Source of the DNA: CBFGRV01 sp965651265
Lineage (GTDB): Bacteria; Bacteroidota; Rhodothermia; Rhodothermales; VXPQ01
Length of the DNA: 64,000 nt
NCBI GenBank assembly: GCA_965651265.1
Contig: CBFGRV010000001.1
Coordinates: 62,001 to 126,000, forward strand
Reading direction: 5' to 3'
Each line of letters begins with the position of its first letter. Position 1 is the first letter of the stretch. The notes under the pieces were generated by a model. The model did not search any database. It worked only from the letters and a program-made list of their open reading frames with translations, and was not told the origin of the DNA. The translations under genes and the position numbers were made by a program. Positions 48,610 to 57,458 of the stretch are shown one piece after another.

Positions 48610-51579
48610 TCAGAAATCCCAGCCGAAGAAGAACTGCTTGAAGAATTTGTCCTGCTCGGTGAATCCGTCTCGATACCGATAGCCGATGTCATAGCGCAGG
48701 ACGATGCCGCCGAAAAGGTTGAGACGCAACCCGCCGCCGACGGCACCCAGCGTTTCTCCCACGTTTAGTTGAGCCCGCTGGAGATCCGATAGGTTTGCTT
48801 CATAATAATCGTCGTTCCAGGCATGCGCGGCATCGAAGAAGAGCGCGCCCCGCAAGTTCGCGATGCCGAGAGGAGCGAGTATCGGCAAGTAGAGAGACGG
48901 TGCCGTCAGGATCGGGAAGCGAAGCTCGTGCGACGTGAACCACATCTTTTTGCCGCGCACACCGAATAGCCGAAATCCGCGCAGATCCCAACTTCCTCCC
49001 ATGAAGAAAAGTCGTGCCTCTCGCCCTTCGTTCATCCGGCCGAGGAACCTGGATGCGAATGTGATGGATGGATGGGGCCGCCAGTAATGACGAACGTCGA
49101 GCGCGAGAGTGACATAGCTAACGTTCGAGTAGAGGATGTCCGTGGTGTAGGCGGCCGAGAGGCTCCCGCGGTAGCCAGCCACGGGCCCGTTCATCCCCCA
49201 GAGTGTATTGTCGTGCACCAACGCCACCGAGTTCGACACGAGGAGCGCCTGGCGATCGATGTCTCTCCAGGGAATGTACTTGTCATCCCAGCTCAATGAC
49301 GTGCTTAGCTCGATCCTCCGGAAGGTAGAGAGCGGATAGCTGACGGCGCCATATCCACCATAGACCGTTTCCCAGAGCGTCGGATACTCGACAGCTGCGT
49401 CCGGATCGGTTATGTCATATCGCAAACCGCCGTATCGGAAGAGACCGTAGCCAATGTTCGCTCGCTTCCGAAGTTGCACGCGTGAGACGGCGACGTTCAG
49501 GCTCTTCAGAAAGCTGTCCGACCCACGCGAGTTGTTGTACATCATCACATACCAGTAGTCGTCCCCCATCATGTCGGAGAACGCCATCACGGCTCCACCT
49601 TGCGTACCCCAGACGGGGTTCTGGCTGATCTGGCCCTGCGCGATGTCGAGCGAATATCGCTTCTTGTAGGCGATCCGTTCGGCCCCGTTGTCGATGCCGA
49701 TGCGCGCAAAGGCCCAGTGCTCGCCGGCGTCGGTCAGCGCCACGCTTCGATCTACGCGCGGATGCGCAAGCAATGAATCGACGTCCGACAGACTCCGGAT
49801 AGTGAACCGGGAGTGCTCGAAGCTGGAGAAGATCAGCTTGTTGTCCGAGGTCCAGAGCGGATCGAACGCAGCCGCCGTCAGCTCCGTAAGGCGTCGCACC
49901 CTCGTCCACCCCGTCGGCGGCACTGTAGCAGGGACGGGAGATGATGCCGCCACGATCTCCGGCGAGGGATCGCCGAACGGCACGTCGGCCACCCAGACGT
50001 TCTGCGCGCCGTAGTAACCGGTCGAGTCCTCAACGGCGCTCGTAAACACGATGTGATCCCCATCAGGACTCCATCGCGGAGAGAAATCCAGCCGCCGGCC
50101 GTATGTGACGTAGTCGATCGTGCCGGCATTCACGTCAAAAACGAACAAATTGTAGAAGTTCTCCTCCCCCAGTGAGGTTCGATCCGACGAGAACGCGATT
50201 CGCGAGCCATCCGGACTCCACGACGGATCGCGATCGTCATAGCTATCGTTTGTCAGCCTCATCAAGCGGCCGGTTGTAACGTCGAAGGTGTAGAGATCGC
50301 TGTAACCGCTCCGGTCGATGGACGAAAAGACGAGCGTGGTTCCATCGGGACTCCAGTCCGGCGAATAGACGGCCACCAGATTCTCGAAGCTATAGGTAGC
50401 GCCAAGCGCATCGCGCTCGAGATCGTAGACGTGAATGACGTCGGACTCGCCGCTCTTGGTGACGAAGGCCAGCTGGCCGTCAGCCGAGATGCTCATCCGG
50501 CTCTCGAGCAGGTGAAAAGCCTCGAACTCATCCGTCCGTTCACCTCGAATCAGGACTTCCGGTACCCCCTGAGGACGATAGAGTGAGTCGATCTCGACCT
50601 CGTAGACGTTGCTGTAGCCGGTCCTATTGCCGAGGAAGTAGACCTTTCGGGTGCCGTCCTTGAACCGGTAGAAGGCTGGTTTGGAGCTGAAGCCCCGCGT
50701 GGAAATGCCCCGGGCAATGAGGGAGGTAAGCTGCACATCGTCGAGCTCCTCGAAGTAGCGCTCCTTGAGCCACGCCTGCCACTTGCTATCAATCGACCGG
50801 AAATCCTCCCGGAAGGTGATCTCGAGGACACGTCGGAAGTCGCGGTCCTTCCAGAAGTTCTCGATCAACAAAAGGATCTTCTCCTCCCCGTAGGTCTCAG
50901 CAAGAAATCGACAGATCGCCTCGCCTTCCTTGTACATCAGGAAGCTGCCCGAAATGCGATAGATATTCTCGAGCGGCATCAGATAATTCGAGAACAGGGC
51001 GTCACGAATTACCATTTCGTGCGAATGGTCCGGCTCGCCGGACCAGTACTCGGCCAGCCCTTCTGTGAACCACAGGGGCAGAAACCGGTCCGGCGGAAGC
51101 CTGTGATCCCGGATGACTCGGAGCACCTTCGAATACGTGAAGACGTGCACGAGCTCGTGCCGAACGACACGTCTGAACTGGTGGATGTTGCCGTTGGCAG
51201 GAATAACGACTCGACCCTTCAGGAACTCGAAGAACCCTCCCACCCCATCCGGGATGAAGCCCGGCGTAACGTTCGTCTGCTTGAAATGCAGATTGGACGA
51301 ATAGAAGATGAGGGGCGGACGATGATTCAGTGAGAAGTTGAATTTGTTCTGCAACTCCTCGTAGGCCTCTTCGGCGAAATAGGCCCCGGTCTCGGCCAGC
51401 TCCTGCATCTCCGGATAGTAGTAGATGTCGAAGTGGTCCGTCTTCAGGATGTGCCAATCGAACTGGTCGTACTGGACCTTATTCCGGCCAAAATGAAAGG
51501 TGTACTGCGCAACCGCAGGAGCCGCGATCACGAACGAGAGCGTGATCAAAAGAATACGACGCGGTCGATTGCGGGACAT
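48610..51579 (-). CDS. Large envelope fusion: gluzincin peptidase, TolB-type propeller and Omp85-like barrel
   Basis: About 989 residues with a signal peptide (ending AVAQY). Residues about 40-300 form a peptidase MA-like zinc protease: VRHELVHVFTYS (HExxH at 141-145) and the glutamate of WFTEGLAEYWSGE at 173. Residues about 330-650 have WD/TolB-like propeller blades (YSPDWSPDGTTLVFSS, DPSWSPDGSRIAFSSD, SPRWSPDGDHIVFTS). The last about 350 residues are a beta-barrel with the Omp85-like box MGGSWDLRGFRLFG and terminal DKFFKQFFFGWDF. So it is probably an outer-membrane protease or assembly factor. ATG 51579 is chosen because signal-peptide logic holds there; the frame is open to 51642. A BamB-like lipoprotein gene follows. 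Confidence 0.88.
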   Translation of the reverse strand: MSRNRPRRILLITLSFVIAAPAVAQYTFHFGRNKVQYDQFDWHILKTDHFDIYYYPEMQELAETGAYFAEEAYEELQNKFNFSLNHRPPLIFYSSNLHFKQTNVTPGFIPDGVGGFFEFLKGRVVIPANGNIHQFRRVVRHELVHVFTYSKVLRVIRDHRLPPDRFLPLWFTEGLAEYWSGEPDHSHEMVIRDALFSNYLMPLENIYRISGSFLMYKEGEAICRFLAETYGEEKILLLIENFWKDRDFRRVLEITFREDFRSIDSKWQAWLKERYFEELDDVQLTSLIARGISTRGFSSKPAFYRFKDGTRKVYFLGNRTGYSNVYEVEIDSLYRPQGVPEVLIRGERTDEFEAFHLLESRMSISADGQLAFVTKSGESDVIHVYDLERDALGATYSFENLVAVYSPDWSPDGTTLVFSSIDRSGYSDLYTFDVTTGRLMRLTNDSYDDRDPSWSPDGSRIAFSSDRTSLGEENFYNLFVFDVNAGTIDYVTYGRRLDFSPRWSPDGDHIVFTSAVEDSTGYYGAQNVWVADVPFGDPSPEIVAASSPVPATVPPTGWTRVRRLTELTAAAFDPLWTSDNKLIFSSFEHSRFTIRSLSDVDSLLAHPRVDRSVALTDAGEHWAFARIGIDNGAERIAYKKRYSLDIAQGQISQNPVWGTQGGAVMAFSDMMGDDYWYVMMYNNSRGSDSFLKSLNVAVSRVQLRKRANIGYGLFRYGGLRYDITDPDAAVEYPTLWETVYGGYGAVSYPLSTFRRIELSTSLSWDDKYIPWRDIDRQALLVSNSVALVHDNTLWGMNGPVAGYRGSLSAAYTTDILYSNVSYVTLALDVRHYWRPHPSITFASRFLGRMNEGREARLFFMGGSWDLRGFRLFGVRGKKMWFTSHELRFPILTAPSLYLPILAPLGIANLRGALFFDAAHAWNDDYYEANLSDLQRAQLNVGETLGAVGGGLRLNLFGGIVLRYDIGYRYRDGFTEQDKFFKQFFFGWDF

Positions 51580-51762
51580 TTTTCGATCAGCGAAGCGAAG
51601 GGGTCGATTCAGGAGCGACCAGCGGGAGCAGCACTCGCGCATCGATACGGCATTCTACTCGCTGAAATGTGGTTGCAGAAGGGTTGGCTCCGCCGCTTCA
51701 TGCGCTACGCGAGGTCTTTCGGCGCCGTTCCCAAGTTACACGAATTTGGGGAGGCGTAAAGT

Positions 51763-51770
51763 CAAACCTA
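51763..51770 (-). promoter_or_regulatory. Possible Bacteroidota-type -7 element for the gluzincin/Omp85 gene
   Basis: On the minus strand this reads TAGGTTTG, matching the TAnnTTTG -7 consensus of Bacteroidota sigma factor promoters. It lies 184 bases before the start at 51579, in the 218-base gap after the EI gene. The -33 TTG was not found at the expected spacing, so it is only suggestive. The rest of 51580-51797 shows nothing else. Confidence 0.3.
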
Positions 51771-51797
51771 TGTGCCCCCGGGAAACCAGGCGTTACG

Positions 51798-53636
51798 TCA
51801 GGTGGCCGCGTTCTGGAGCTCGAGCAGCGCGCCGGCATCACAACCGTGCGCAGTGAGCCAGCTTCGGAGAGAGCTTTCGACTTGCTGCGCGTCACGGGCC
51901 GCGAGGCAGGATGTGGCGAGATCCTGAGCTTCCGGTATTCGGATGGCGCGAATCACCCGTTTTAACTCCGGCAGATAGATCGGAGAGGCACTCAGCTCGT
52001 TAACGCCTAGGCCCACGAGCAGGGGCACGGCCAGGGGCCGCGCGGCCATCTCTCCACAAATACCGACCTCGATTCCGGCCTGCCGGGCCGCTCGAACGGT
52101 GCGATGAATGAGTTGCAGCACCGCCGGGTCAAACTCCTGGTATTTCTCGGCGACGAGGTCGTTTCCTCGATCGACGGCCATCGTGTACTGCGTCAGGTCG
52201 TTCGTGCCGATCGAGAAGAAATCCACCTCACGCGCGAACTGCTCGGCCTTCAGCGCGACGGCAGGGACCTCCACCATGATGCCGATCGGCACGTTCTCGT
52301 CGTACTCTATGCCGCTCCGGCGCAGACCATCGGCGATCTCATTTGCGACCGCGCGAAATCGCAGGACCTCGTCCACGTCGGTCACCATCGGCAGGAGGAT
52401 TCGCGTGGGACCGTACGCACTCGCTCTTAGTATCGCGCGAACCTGCGGATACAGAAGCTCGGGCTTGTCGAGCAGAATGCGGATTCCTCGCCAGCCGAGG
52501 AACGGGTTCTGCTCACGGTGACCAAGGGGGAGCATCTTGTCTCCCCCGAAATCGAGCACGCGGAAGGTCGTCGGACTCGGGCCGACCGCCTCAACGATGC
52601 GCTTATACGTACCGAACTGCTCCTCCTCCGACAGCGAGATGCGGCGCTGCATCAGAAACAGGATTTCCGTGCGGAAGAGGCCGACACCATCGGCCCCGTA
52701 CTCTTTCAGCAGCTTGAGTTCCTCTTGAAATTCGAGGTTCGCTCTCAACTTGACCTCGACGCCGTCGAGCGTCTCAGAAGGCAACGGAACGAGCCGCTTC
52801 TGCTCCAGCATTAAGAGCCGGTAGCGCTTCTGGCGATCCCTGTAAACATTGAGCGTCGCCTCCGTAGGGTTGATGATGACGCGCCCGGCCATTCCGTCGA
52901 TGATGAGCGTGTCGCCGGTCTCCACTTCATTCGTGATGCCATGGGTTCCTACGACGGCCGGCAGGCTCAGTGCACGCGCCATGATGGATACGTGGGAGGT
53001 GGCCCCGCCGAAATCCAGGGCCGTCGCCAGAATTCCGCGCCGGCTGAAAAGGACGATGTCGGCGGCGGTGAGGCTCTCGGCCACGACGATGGACTTGGGA
53101 TCGACCGCCGAAAGAATTTTCCCGCGCCGCAGGTGCCGAACGATGCGATCCTGCAGGTCAAGCATATCATCCGCCCTCTCCCGCAGGTATTCGCTGTCGC
53201 TCGCCTTCAGAAGTTGGCGGTGCTTGCTGATCACCGAGTGCACGGCGAAATCGGCGCTCATGTGATCTTGCTGGATACGTTCCAGCACGGCCTCGTAGAG
53301 CTCTGCATCCCTGAGCATCAGGGCCTGAGCTTCAAAGATGCTCGAGCTGCCCTCGCCTAGCTTCTCCCGTGCGATGGACGCGATCTTATTCAGATCCCTT
53401 TCAGACTTGGCGACGGCCCGCTCGAACCGCTTGACCTCTTCTTCCGCATCACCATCCGAAATATGCCGCTCCTCTACCTCGAAGGCTGCACGAGCATACA
53501 AATAGGCCGGTCCGATCGCTATCCCCGGCGCAACACCGATCCCCTCGACCACGCGCTCGCCTCGGCGCTCAAGGCCGGCGGTCGGGGGCGTGGCCTCATG
53601 GGTTGTGATATGGACCTTGTCCTCTTCGGATATCAT
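51798..53636 (-). CDS. ptsI: Phosphoenolpyruvate-protein phosphotransferase (EI)
   Basis: The 612-residue enzyme transfers phosphate from PEP to HPr. The phospho-His is H215 in GGATSHVSIMARAL; the PEP-binding domain has GVGLFRTEILFL, RVLDFGGDKMLPLG, FLGWRGIRILLDKPELL, IGIMVEVPAVALKAEQFA, FFSIGTNDLTQYTMAVDRGND and the Cys of GICGEMAARPLAV. It overlaps nothing and lies 34 bases after HPr. A normal start is MISEEDKVHITTHE at 53636; homology begins near residue 27, so a later start is possible. No sugar permease (EII) gene is in the window, which suggests a regulatory PTS or EII genes elsewhere. Confidence 0.95.
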   Translation of the reverse strand: MISEEDKVHITTHEATPPTAGLERRGERVVEGIGVAPGIAIGPAYLYARAAFEVEERHISDGDAEEEVKRFERAVAKSERDLNKIASIAREKLGEGSSSIFEAQALMLRDAELYEAVLERIQQDHMSADFAVHSVISKHRQLLKASDSEYLRERADDMLDLQDRIVRHLRRGKILSAVDPKSIVVAESLTAADIVLFSRRGILATALDFGGATSHVSIMARALSLPAVVGTHGITNEVETGDTLIIDGMAGRVIINPTEATLNVYRDRQKRYRLLMLEQKRLVPLPSETLDGVEVKLRANLEFQEELKLLKEYGADGVGLFRTEILFLMQRRISLSEEEQFGTYKRIVEAVGPSPTTFRVLDFGGDKMLPLGHREQNPFLGWRGIRILLDKPELLYPQVRAILRASAYGPTRILLPMVTDVDEVLRFRAVANEIADGLRRSGIEYDENVPIGIMVEVPAVALKAEQFAREVDFFSIGTNDLTQYTMAVDRGNDLVAEKYQEFDPAVLQLIHRTVRAARQAGIEVGICGEMAARPLAVPLLVGLGVNELSASPIYLPELKRVIRAIRIPEAQDLATSCLAARDAQQVESSLRSWLTAHGCDAGALLELQNAAT

Positions 53637-53670
53637 AGTCGGTGGCGAGACCTGTCAGTGTACATCACAG

Positions 53671-53940
53671 CTACATCACTTCGCCGAATCCCTCCTCGAA
53701 CAACCGGGCTACGGCTTCGGCGGCTTCCTGTTCATCCTCACCATCGAAGGTGAGCGTGAGGCGCGCGCCCTGCTCGGCGGCGAGCGTCATTACGCCGATG
53801 ATGCTCTTGCCATTGATTTCGTAACTGTCCTTCTGGATGTAGAAGTCCGATTTGAACTTCGAAGCAATTCGGACGATCATCGACGCCGGGCGGGTGTGAA
53901 TTCCGGCTCGGTTCGTGACGGTGACTTCGCGGACGACCAT
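53671..53940 (-). CDS. ptsH: HPr phosphocarrier protein
   Basis: The 89-residue protein is the phosphocarrier of the PTS: phospho-His H15 in NRAGIHTRPAS and the regulatory Ser S46 in NGKSIIGVMTLAAEQGA. Ser46 keeps the HPr kinase option open. The size and fold fit HPr. It is just before ptsI in the operon and 35 bases after the prenyl synthase gene. Confidence 0.96.
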   Translation of the reverse strand: MVVREVTVTNRAGIHTRPASMIVRIASKFKSDFYIQKDSYEINGKSIIGVMTLAAEQGARLTLTFDGEDEQEAAEAVARLFEEGFGEVM

Positions 53941-53975
53941 GCGTGTAGGCTCAGGTTCTCGCTTGGCGTGACACG

Positions 53976-54974
53976 TCAGTGCAGGCGCTCCTGCATCCTA
54001 GAGAGGAGCCACCGCAGCGATTCGGCAGCGGGAACATCCGGAAGTCGGTCAGTCGAGTCAAGGGCCGCCTCGGAGTAGCGAATCACTTCGCGGCGGGCAT
54101 CCTCTAGCACGCCTGAGCGCTCCATTCGTTCACGTGCTTCCGCAACGCGATCCGGCGGGAGCCCGTTGCGGCGAACGATCTCGTAGAACCATTCGCGATC
54201 CGCGCCCTCCGTCGATTCGAGTGCACGCAGCAGCAGATACGTTTTTTTCCCCTCGATGAGATCTCCGCCGATGGTCTTTCCCCACCGCTCATCATCCGCC
54301 GTCAGATCAAGCAGATCGTCCTGGATCTGAAAGGCGCGTCCGGTCGCGGCCCCGATGGCGTTCAGTGTCTTCAGGTCGGCCTCCGTCGCCCCGCCCAACA
54401 TTCCACCGAGCTCGAGTGATGCGCAAAGAAGTGCCCCTGTTTTGGAGTCGACCATGTCCAGGTACTCCGAAACCGACACAGAGGGGCGTGTCTCGAACGA
54501 CTTGTCCAGCGACTGCCCCTCACAGAGCCGAGCAACCATCTGCTGAAAGCGCGTGACGAGGCGGCCCACGTCCACATCGGAGGATCGGGCGAGGAGCTGA
54601 TAGGAGAGCGCCAACAAGTAATCACCGCACAGGATGGCGGTACTCTCATCCCACTTCACATGGACCGTGGCGCGTCCACGTCGCTCGTCTGCGTTGTCCA
54701 TGATGTCATCGTGGACGAGCGTAAAGTTGTGGAACACCTCCACACTCAACGCAGCCGGGAGGGCCCGCTCCCAGTCGACCCCGAAGATCTCCCCGGCTAT
54801 GAGAAGTAATAAGGGCCGCAGTCGCTTACCGCCACTCGCGAGAACGTATCGTACAGGGTCGTAGAGGTCCGCCGGCTCGACCGGATGCTCCAGCTCTCGC
54901 AGCCGTGTGTCGATCAGGTGGCGTGCCTCCTGGATTCGCTCCTTGAGATAGACGTCGCTTGATGTGGTGGGCAT
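53976..54974 (-). CDS. Polyprenyl synthetase (FPP/GGPP-type)
   Basis: The 332-residue enzyme elongates prenyl diphosphates. It has GGKRLRPLLLL, the FARM TLVHDDIMDNADERRG (D89 D90 xx D93), CGDYLLALSYQLLA, and the SARM QIQDDLLDLTADDERWGK. Phe at five residues before the first Asp of the FARM is a bulky residue near the floor of the tunnel, suggesting a short product (C15 or C20), but this is inference. It is probably co-transcribed with adk and ptsH. Confidence 0.92.
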   Translation of the reverse strand: MPTTSSDVYLKERIQEARHLIDTRLRELEHPVEPADLYDPVRYVLASGGKRLRPLLLLIAGEIFGVDWERALPAALSVEVFHNFTLVHDDIMDNADERRGRATVHVKWDESTAILCGDYLLALSYQLLARSSDVDVGRLVTRFQQMVARLCEGQSLDKSFETRPSVSVSEYLDMVDSKTGALLCASLELGGMLGGATEADLKTLNAIGAATGRAFQIQDDLLDLTADDERWGKTIGGDLIEGKKTYLLLRALESTEGADREWFYEIVRRNGLPPDRVAEARERMERSGVLEDARREVIRYSEAALDSTDRLPDVPAAESLRWLLSRMQERLH

Positions 54975-54995
54975 TCCTGAAAATCCAGACCCACT

Positions 54996-55649
54996 TCAGG
55001 ATGACTTCTTCTCGAATGGCGCCATGCACAACGCCTGCTCCACACGCGCGTACACTTCCTCGATCGTGCCAACACCGTTCACGCTGACAAAGAGCCCCTT
55101 GCGTCGGTAGTAGTCGGTCACGGGCTCCGTTTCGCGATTGTAGACTTCCAATCGCTTCCGGATGGACTCCGGTCGGTCGTCGTCTCGCTGAATGATCAGA
55201 CTCGGATCGATATCCGGGGGCGGCGGCTTGAAGTCGAGGTGAAAGTTCTCGCCCGTGATCTTGTGAACTCGACGTTTGGAGAGGCGGTCGACGATCACGT
55301 CAGTGGGGACGTCAAGATGGATGACGATATCGAGCGGCGCATCGTGTTCTCGAAGAAACTCGGTCAGCCACTCTGCCTGAACGATTGTCCTCGGATAGCC
55401 GTCGAGCACAAAATCGTCGTAGTTCTGATCGGCGATCGCCGTTTCGGCGAGGACACGCACCAGATCGTCGGGCACGAGCTGCCCATCCTGAACGTATTCC
55501 TGCGCCTTTTTGCCCAGGGGCGAGCCGGCCTCGATGGCCGCACGAATAATGGTGCCCGTGGATGTATGTTCGAGGCCCCGGCGCTGAGCAAGTAATGCGG
55601 CCTGAGTACCCTTACCGATTCCCGGCGAACCGAGAAAGACTATTCGCAT
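54996..55649 (-). CDS. adk: Adenylate kinase-family nucleoside monophosphate kinase
   Basis: The 217-residue enzyme should convert AMP and ATP to two ADP. Blocks: P-loop RIVFLGSPGIGKGTQ, the AMP-binding TSTGTIIRAAI and DGYPRTIVQAEWL, and the LID region RRVHKITGENFHLDF followed by QRDDDRPESIRKRLEVYNRET. No zinc-binding cysteines are present in the LID. It is 21 bases before the prenyl synthase gene. The long-form LID (typical of bacterial Adk) is intact. Confidence 0.92.
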   Translation of the reverse strand: MRIVFLGSPGIGKGTQAALLAQRRGLEHTSTGTIIRAAIEAGSPLGKKAQEYVQDGQLVPDDLVRVLAETAIADQNYDDFVLDGYPRTIVQAEWLTEFLREHDAPLDIVIHLDVPTDVIVDRLSKRRVHKITGENFHLDFKPPPPDIDPSLIIQRDDDRPESIRKRLEVYNRETEPVTDYYRRKGLFVSVNGVGTIEEVYARVEQALCMAPFEKKSS

Positions 55650-55858
55650 GCTTCTGCGGGGAAGATTCGGCGTGATGAGGGGCGATGGAGCCCTGCGAAA
55701 CTTCGATCGGCTAAGGTTACAAGGATCGGCGGAAGTTCCAATACGGATTGGCGGCTCCGGCTACCAGATCGGCGGAAACAGTCGACGAATCGTGGCGCCC
55801 AAAACGCGCAATCCGCAACCACGAGGTCGAGCCATAGTTCCGACAGGATGAGGTGAGG

Positions 55859-56491
55859 CTACGACCCCGAAGGGGATTCCGTCCAACTGGAGCCTGCTTC
55901 ATACGCGCCGGTGGCGCCGTTGGCGGTCAGGCTGGGCTCGGCTTCGGCATTTCGTCGCTCGTCTTCCTCGAGTGCGCTCAGCCGGTGAAGCTCTTGTACG
56001 TTCAGGCGAGCGCTCACGAGATCCAGGGCAGACTTCACGACAAATCCGAGTACCGTCGTGATCAGGATGTCGCCCGCTTTTCGAATCATGCCTCTCGACG
56101 GCTCCGTGGCGTCACCGCTCTGCGGGCTGTACACGATAAGTGGCGTACGATTCTGGAGTGATTCGCGTACGGCCAGATCCACATCTTTGCCACGGCGTGT
56201 GCGACGCCGAACATCCTGTCCAATTGCGTCGATGTACTTCTCAACCAGTTCCTGGTGAACGGCGGCGCTGCGAGTCCGCCGCCGACGCCCCGTGAACAGC
56301 AGGCTGACGGCGAGGCCGACCGCAACGGCACCGGCTACACCCACGACGGGGTGGCTGGTAATCGCTTTCTTAATGGCCCGGGGCGTGGAGACAATCTCAT
56401 CCTCCAGATTGTCGATGCGGCGCTCGATGGATTCACGCCTCGCAGCCAACTCGCGCTCGAGTTCCGATCTGTTCTTCGTATCCTTGGCCAT
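55859..56491 (-). CDS. Hypothetical protein with one membrane segment (YqjD/DUF3618-like)
   Basis: The 210-residue protein begins with a charged helix (ELERELAARRESIERRIDNLEDEI), then a hydrophobic piece GVAGAVAVGLAVSLLF (about 51-66) followed by Arg-rich residues. A second, short hydrophobic block is at DILITTVLGFVVKSALDL. The helix-TM layout resembles YqjD/ElaB-type membrane or ribosome-associated proteins and DUF3618, but the match is weak. It is 80 bases from the holin-like gene. Function not assigned. Confidence 0.7.
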   Translation of the reverse strand: MAKDTKNRSELERELAARRESIERRIDNLEDEIVSTPRAIKKAITSHPVVGVAGAVAVGLAVSLLFTGRRRRTRSAAVHQELVEKYIDAIGQDVRRRTRRGKDVDLAVRESLQNRTPLIVYSPQSGDATEPSRGMIRKAGDILITTVLGFVVKSALDLVSARLNVQELHRLSALEEDERRNAEAEPSLTANGATGAYEAGSSWTESPSGS

Positions 56492-56571
56492 CTGGTTTAG
56501 AGATCACCGATTGTGGAATGTAGGGGGCTTTCGCCCACGGAAGGGTCCGTGAGGGCGGTAGATTATCGGAT

Positions 56572-57012
56572 TCACCCGGATTTCGCCTGCCCGTTCGAGC
56601 TGCTCCAGTCTACGTCGTGCTCTTTCATCTCGAGGCGTTTGCTTCGAGCATACAAGATGGCGGCAACCAGGAAAAGGAGTGCGGTGATGATCAGAAAGCC
56701 CCAGGCCGGATGGCCAAGCCACCATCCAAGAAAAAGTGCCGCCGTGATGAGCAGGAAGAAACCGGCCAGCGCCCCCACGATGAATGGAGCTACCTTGATC
56801 GCAGCTTCATTCGCCTTCGTGCGGATCTTCTCCTGCACGTCGAGCTGAAACAGGCGCAGGCGAAGCTCCACCCACTGGGTGAAGTCCTCGAACAGACTTT
56901 TCGTCTGGCGGGTGATCCGTTGCACCTTGCTCCGCGCTTCCGGCAGTTGATGATCCGTGGTCGCAGGAGGATGCGTTGCGGGTGTTCGCTCCGGGATGAC
57001 CTCCATGTTCAA
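56572..57012 (-). CDS. Phage-holin-family/DUF1469-type membrane protein
   Basis: The 146-residue protein has a helical N-terminus (KSLFEDFTQWVELRLRLFQLDVQEKIR), two membrane segments (FIVGALAGFFLLITAALFLGWWLG and GFLIITALLFLVAAILYARS) and a charged tail. This is the Holin-X/DUF1469 pattern found in chromosomal envelope genes, often beside YqjD-type genes as here. No lysis function is implied. ATG at 57006 is also possible. The start faces the Nfu-like gene. Confidence 0.82.
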   Translation of the reverse strand: MNMEVIPERTPATHPPATTDHQLPEARSKVQRITRQTKSLFEDFTQWVELRLRLFQLDVQEKIRTKANEAAIKVAPFIVGALAGFFLLITAALFLGWWLGHPAWGFLIITALLFLVAAILYARSKRLEMKEHDVDWSSSNGQAKSG

Positions 57013-57084
57013 TGTGGATTCGTAAAATGATTAGGAATCGTTCTAACCTGCGATCCGGCACCGTAGTGCGTTGAGAATCGAGTA

Positions 57085-57092
57085 TACTTTTG
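57085..57092 (+). promoter_or_regulatory. Possible -7 element for the Nfu-domain gene
   Basis: TACTTTTG matches TAnnTTTG and lies 50 bases before the start codon at 57143. The upstream TTG is only 11 bases away, not the usual 19-21, so the promoter is uncertain. The divergent 130-base gap serves both neighbours. Confidence 0.3.
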
Positions 57093-57142
57093 AATGGTAC
57101 ACATTTTTTACAACACTACGTGGCGAAGCATCGAATAGCCTC

Positions 57143-57418
57143 ATGGCAAAATTAAAGGTCTCCCCTACACCGAATCCGAACAGTCTGAAGTTTACTCTCA
57201 GCAAGGGTCGCTTCATCGACTCGGGAATGGAATCCTTCAGCTCGGCAGCAGAGGCCACCGGTCATCCCCTGGGCGAGCGCCTTTTCTCCATCGCGGGCGT
57301 CATGAACGTGTTCATCGTGCCGGATTTCTTGACCGTCACGAAGGACCCTGTCGCGGGGTGGGACAAGATCGTCTCTGCAGTGGAGCAGGCGGTTGTGGAA
57401 GTGATCGTTCGCGAGTGA
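57143..57418 (+). CDS. Nfu/NifU N-terminal (Scaffold) domain protein
   Basis: The 91-residue protein is a stand-alone Nfu N-terminal domain: KVSPTPNPNSLKFTLSKGRFID, PLGERLFSIAGVMNVFIVPDFLTVTKDP, and DKIVSAVEQAV. This N-terminal scaffold-like domain accompanies iron-sulphur cluster transfer but lacks the CxxC of the C-terminal Nfu domain, so it cannot bind a cluster itself. It could be an adaptor. ATG 57143 is chosen because family homology starts there. It converges with the LuxC-like gene, 41 bases apart. Confidence 0.88.
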   Translation: MAKLKVSPTPNPNSLKFTLSKGRFIDSGMESFSSAAEATGHPLGERLFSIAGVMNVFIVPDFLTVTKDPVAGWDKIVSAVEQAVVEVIVRE

Positions 57419-57458
57419 ATGCGAATGGAGGTTCCGACCGAGTACAAGGCTGACGTAG

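Noticed and set aside
56572..57012. Phage lysis gene (holin)
   Set aside because: No phage genes are near; the two-helix protein with YqjD-type neighbour fits a chromosomal envelope protein.
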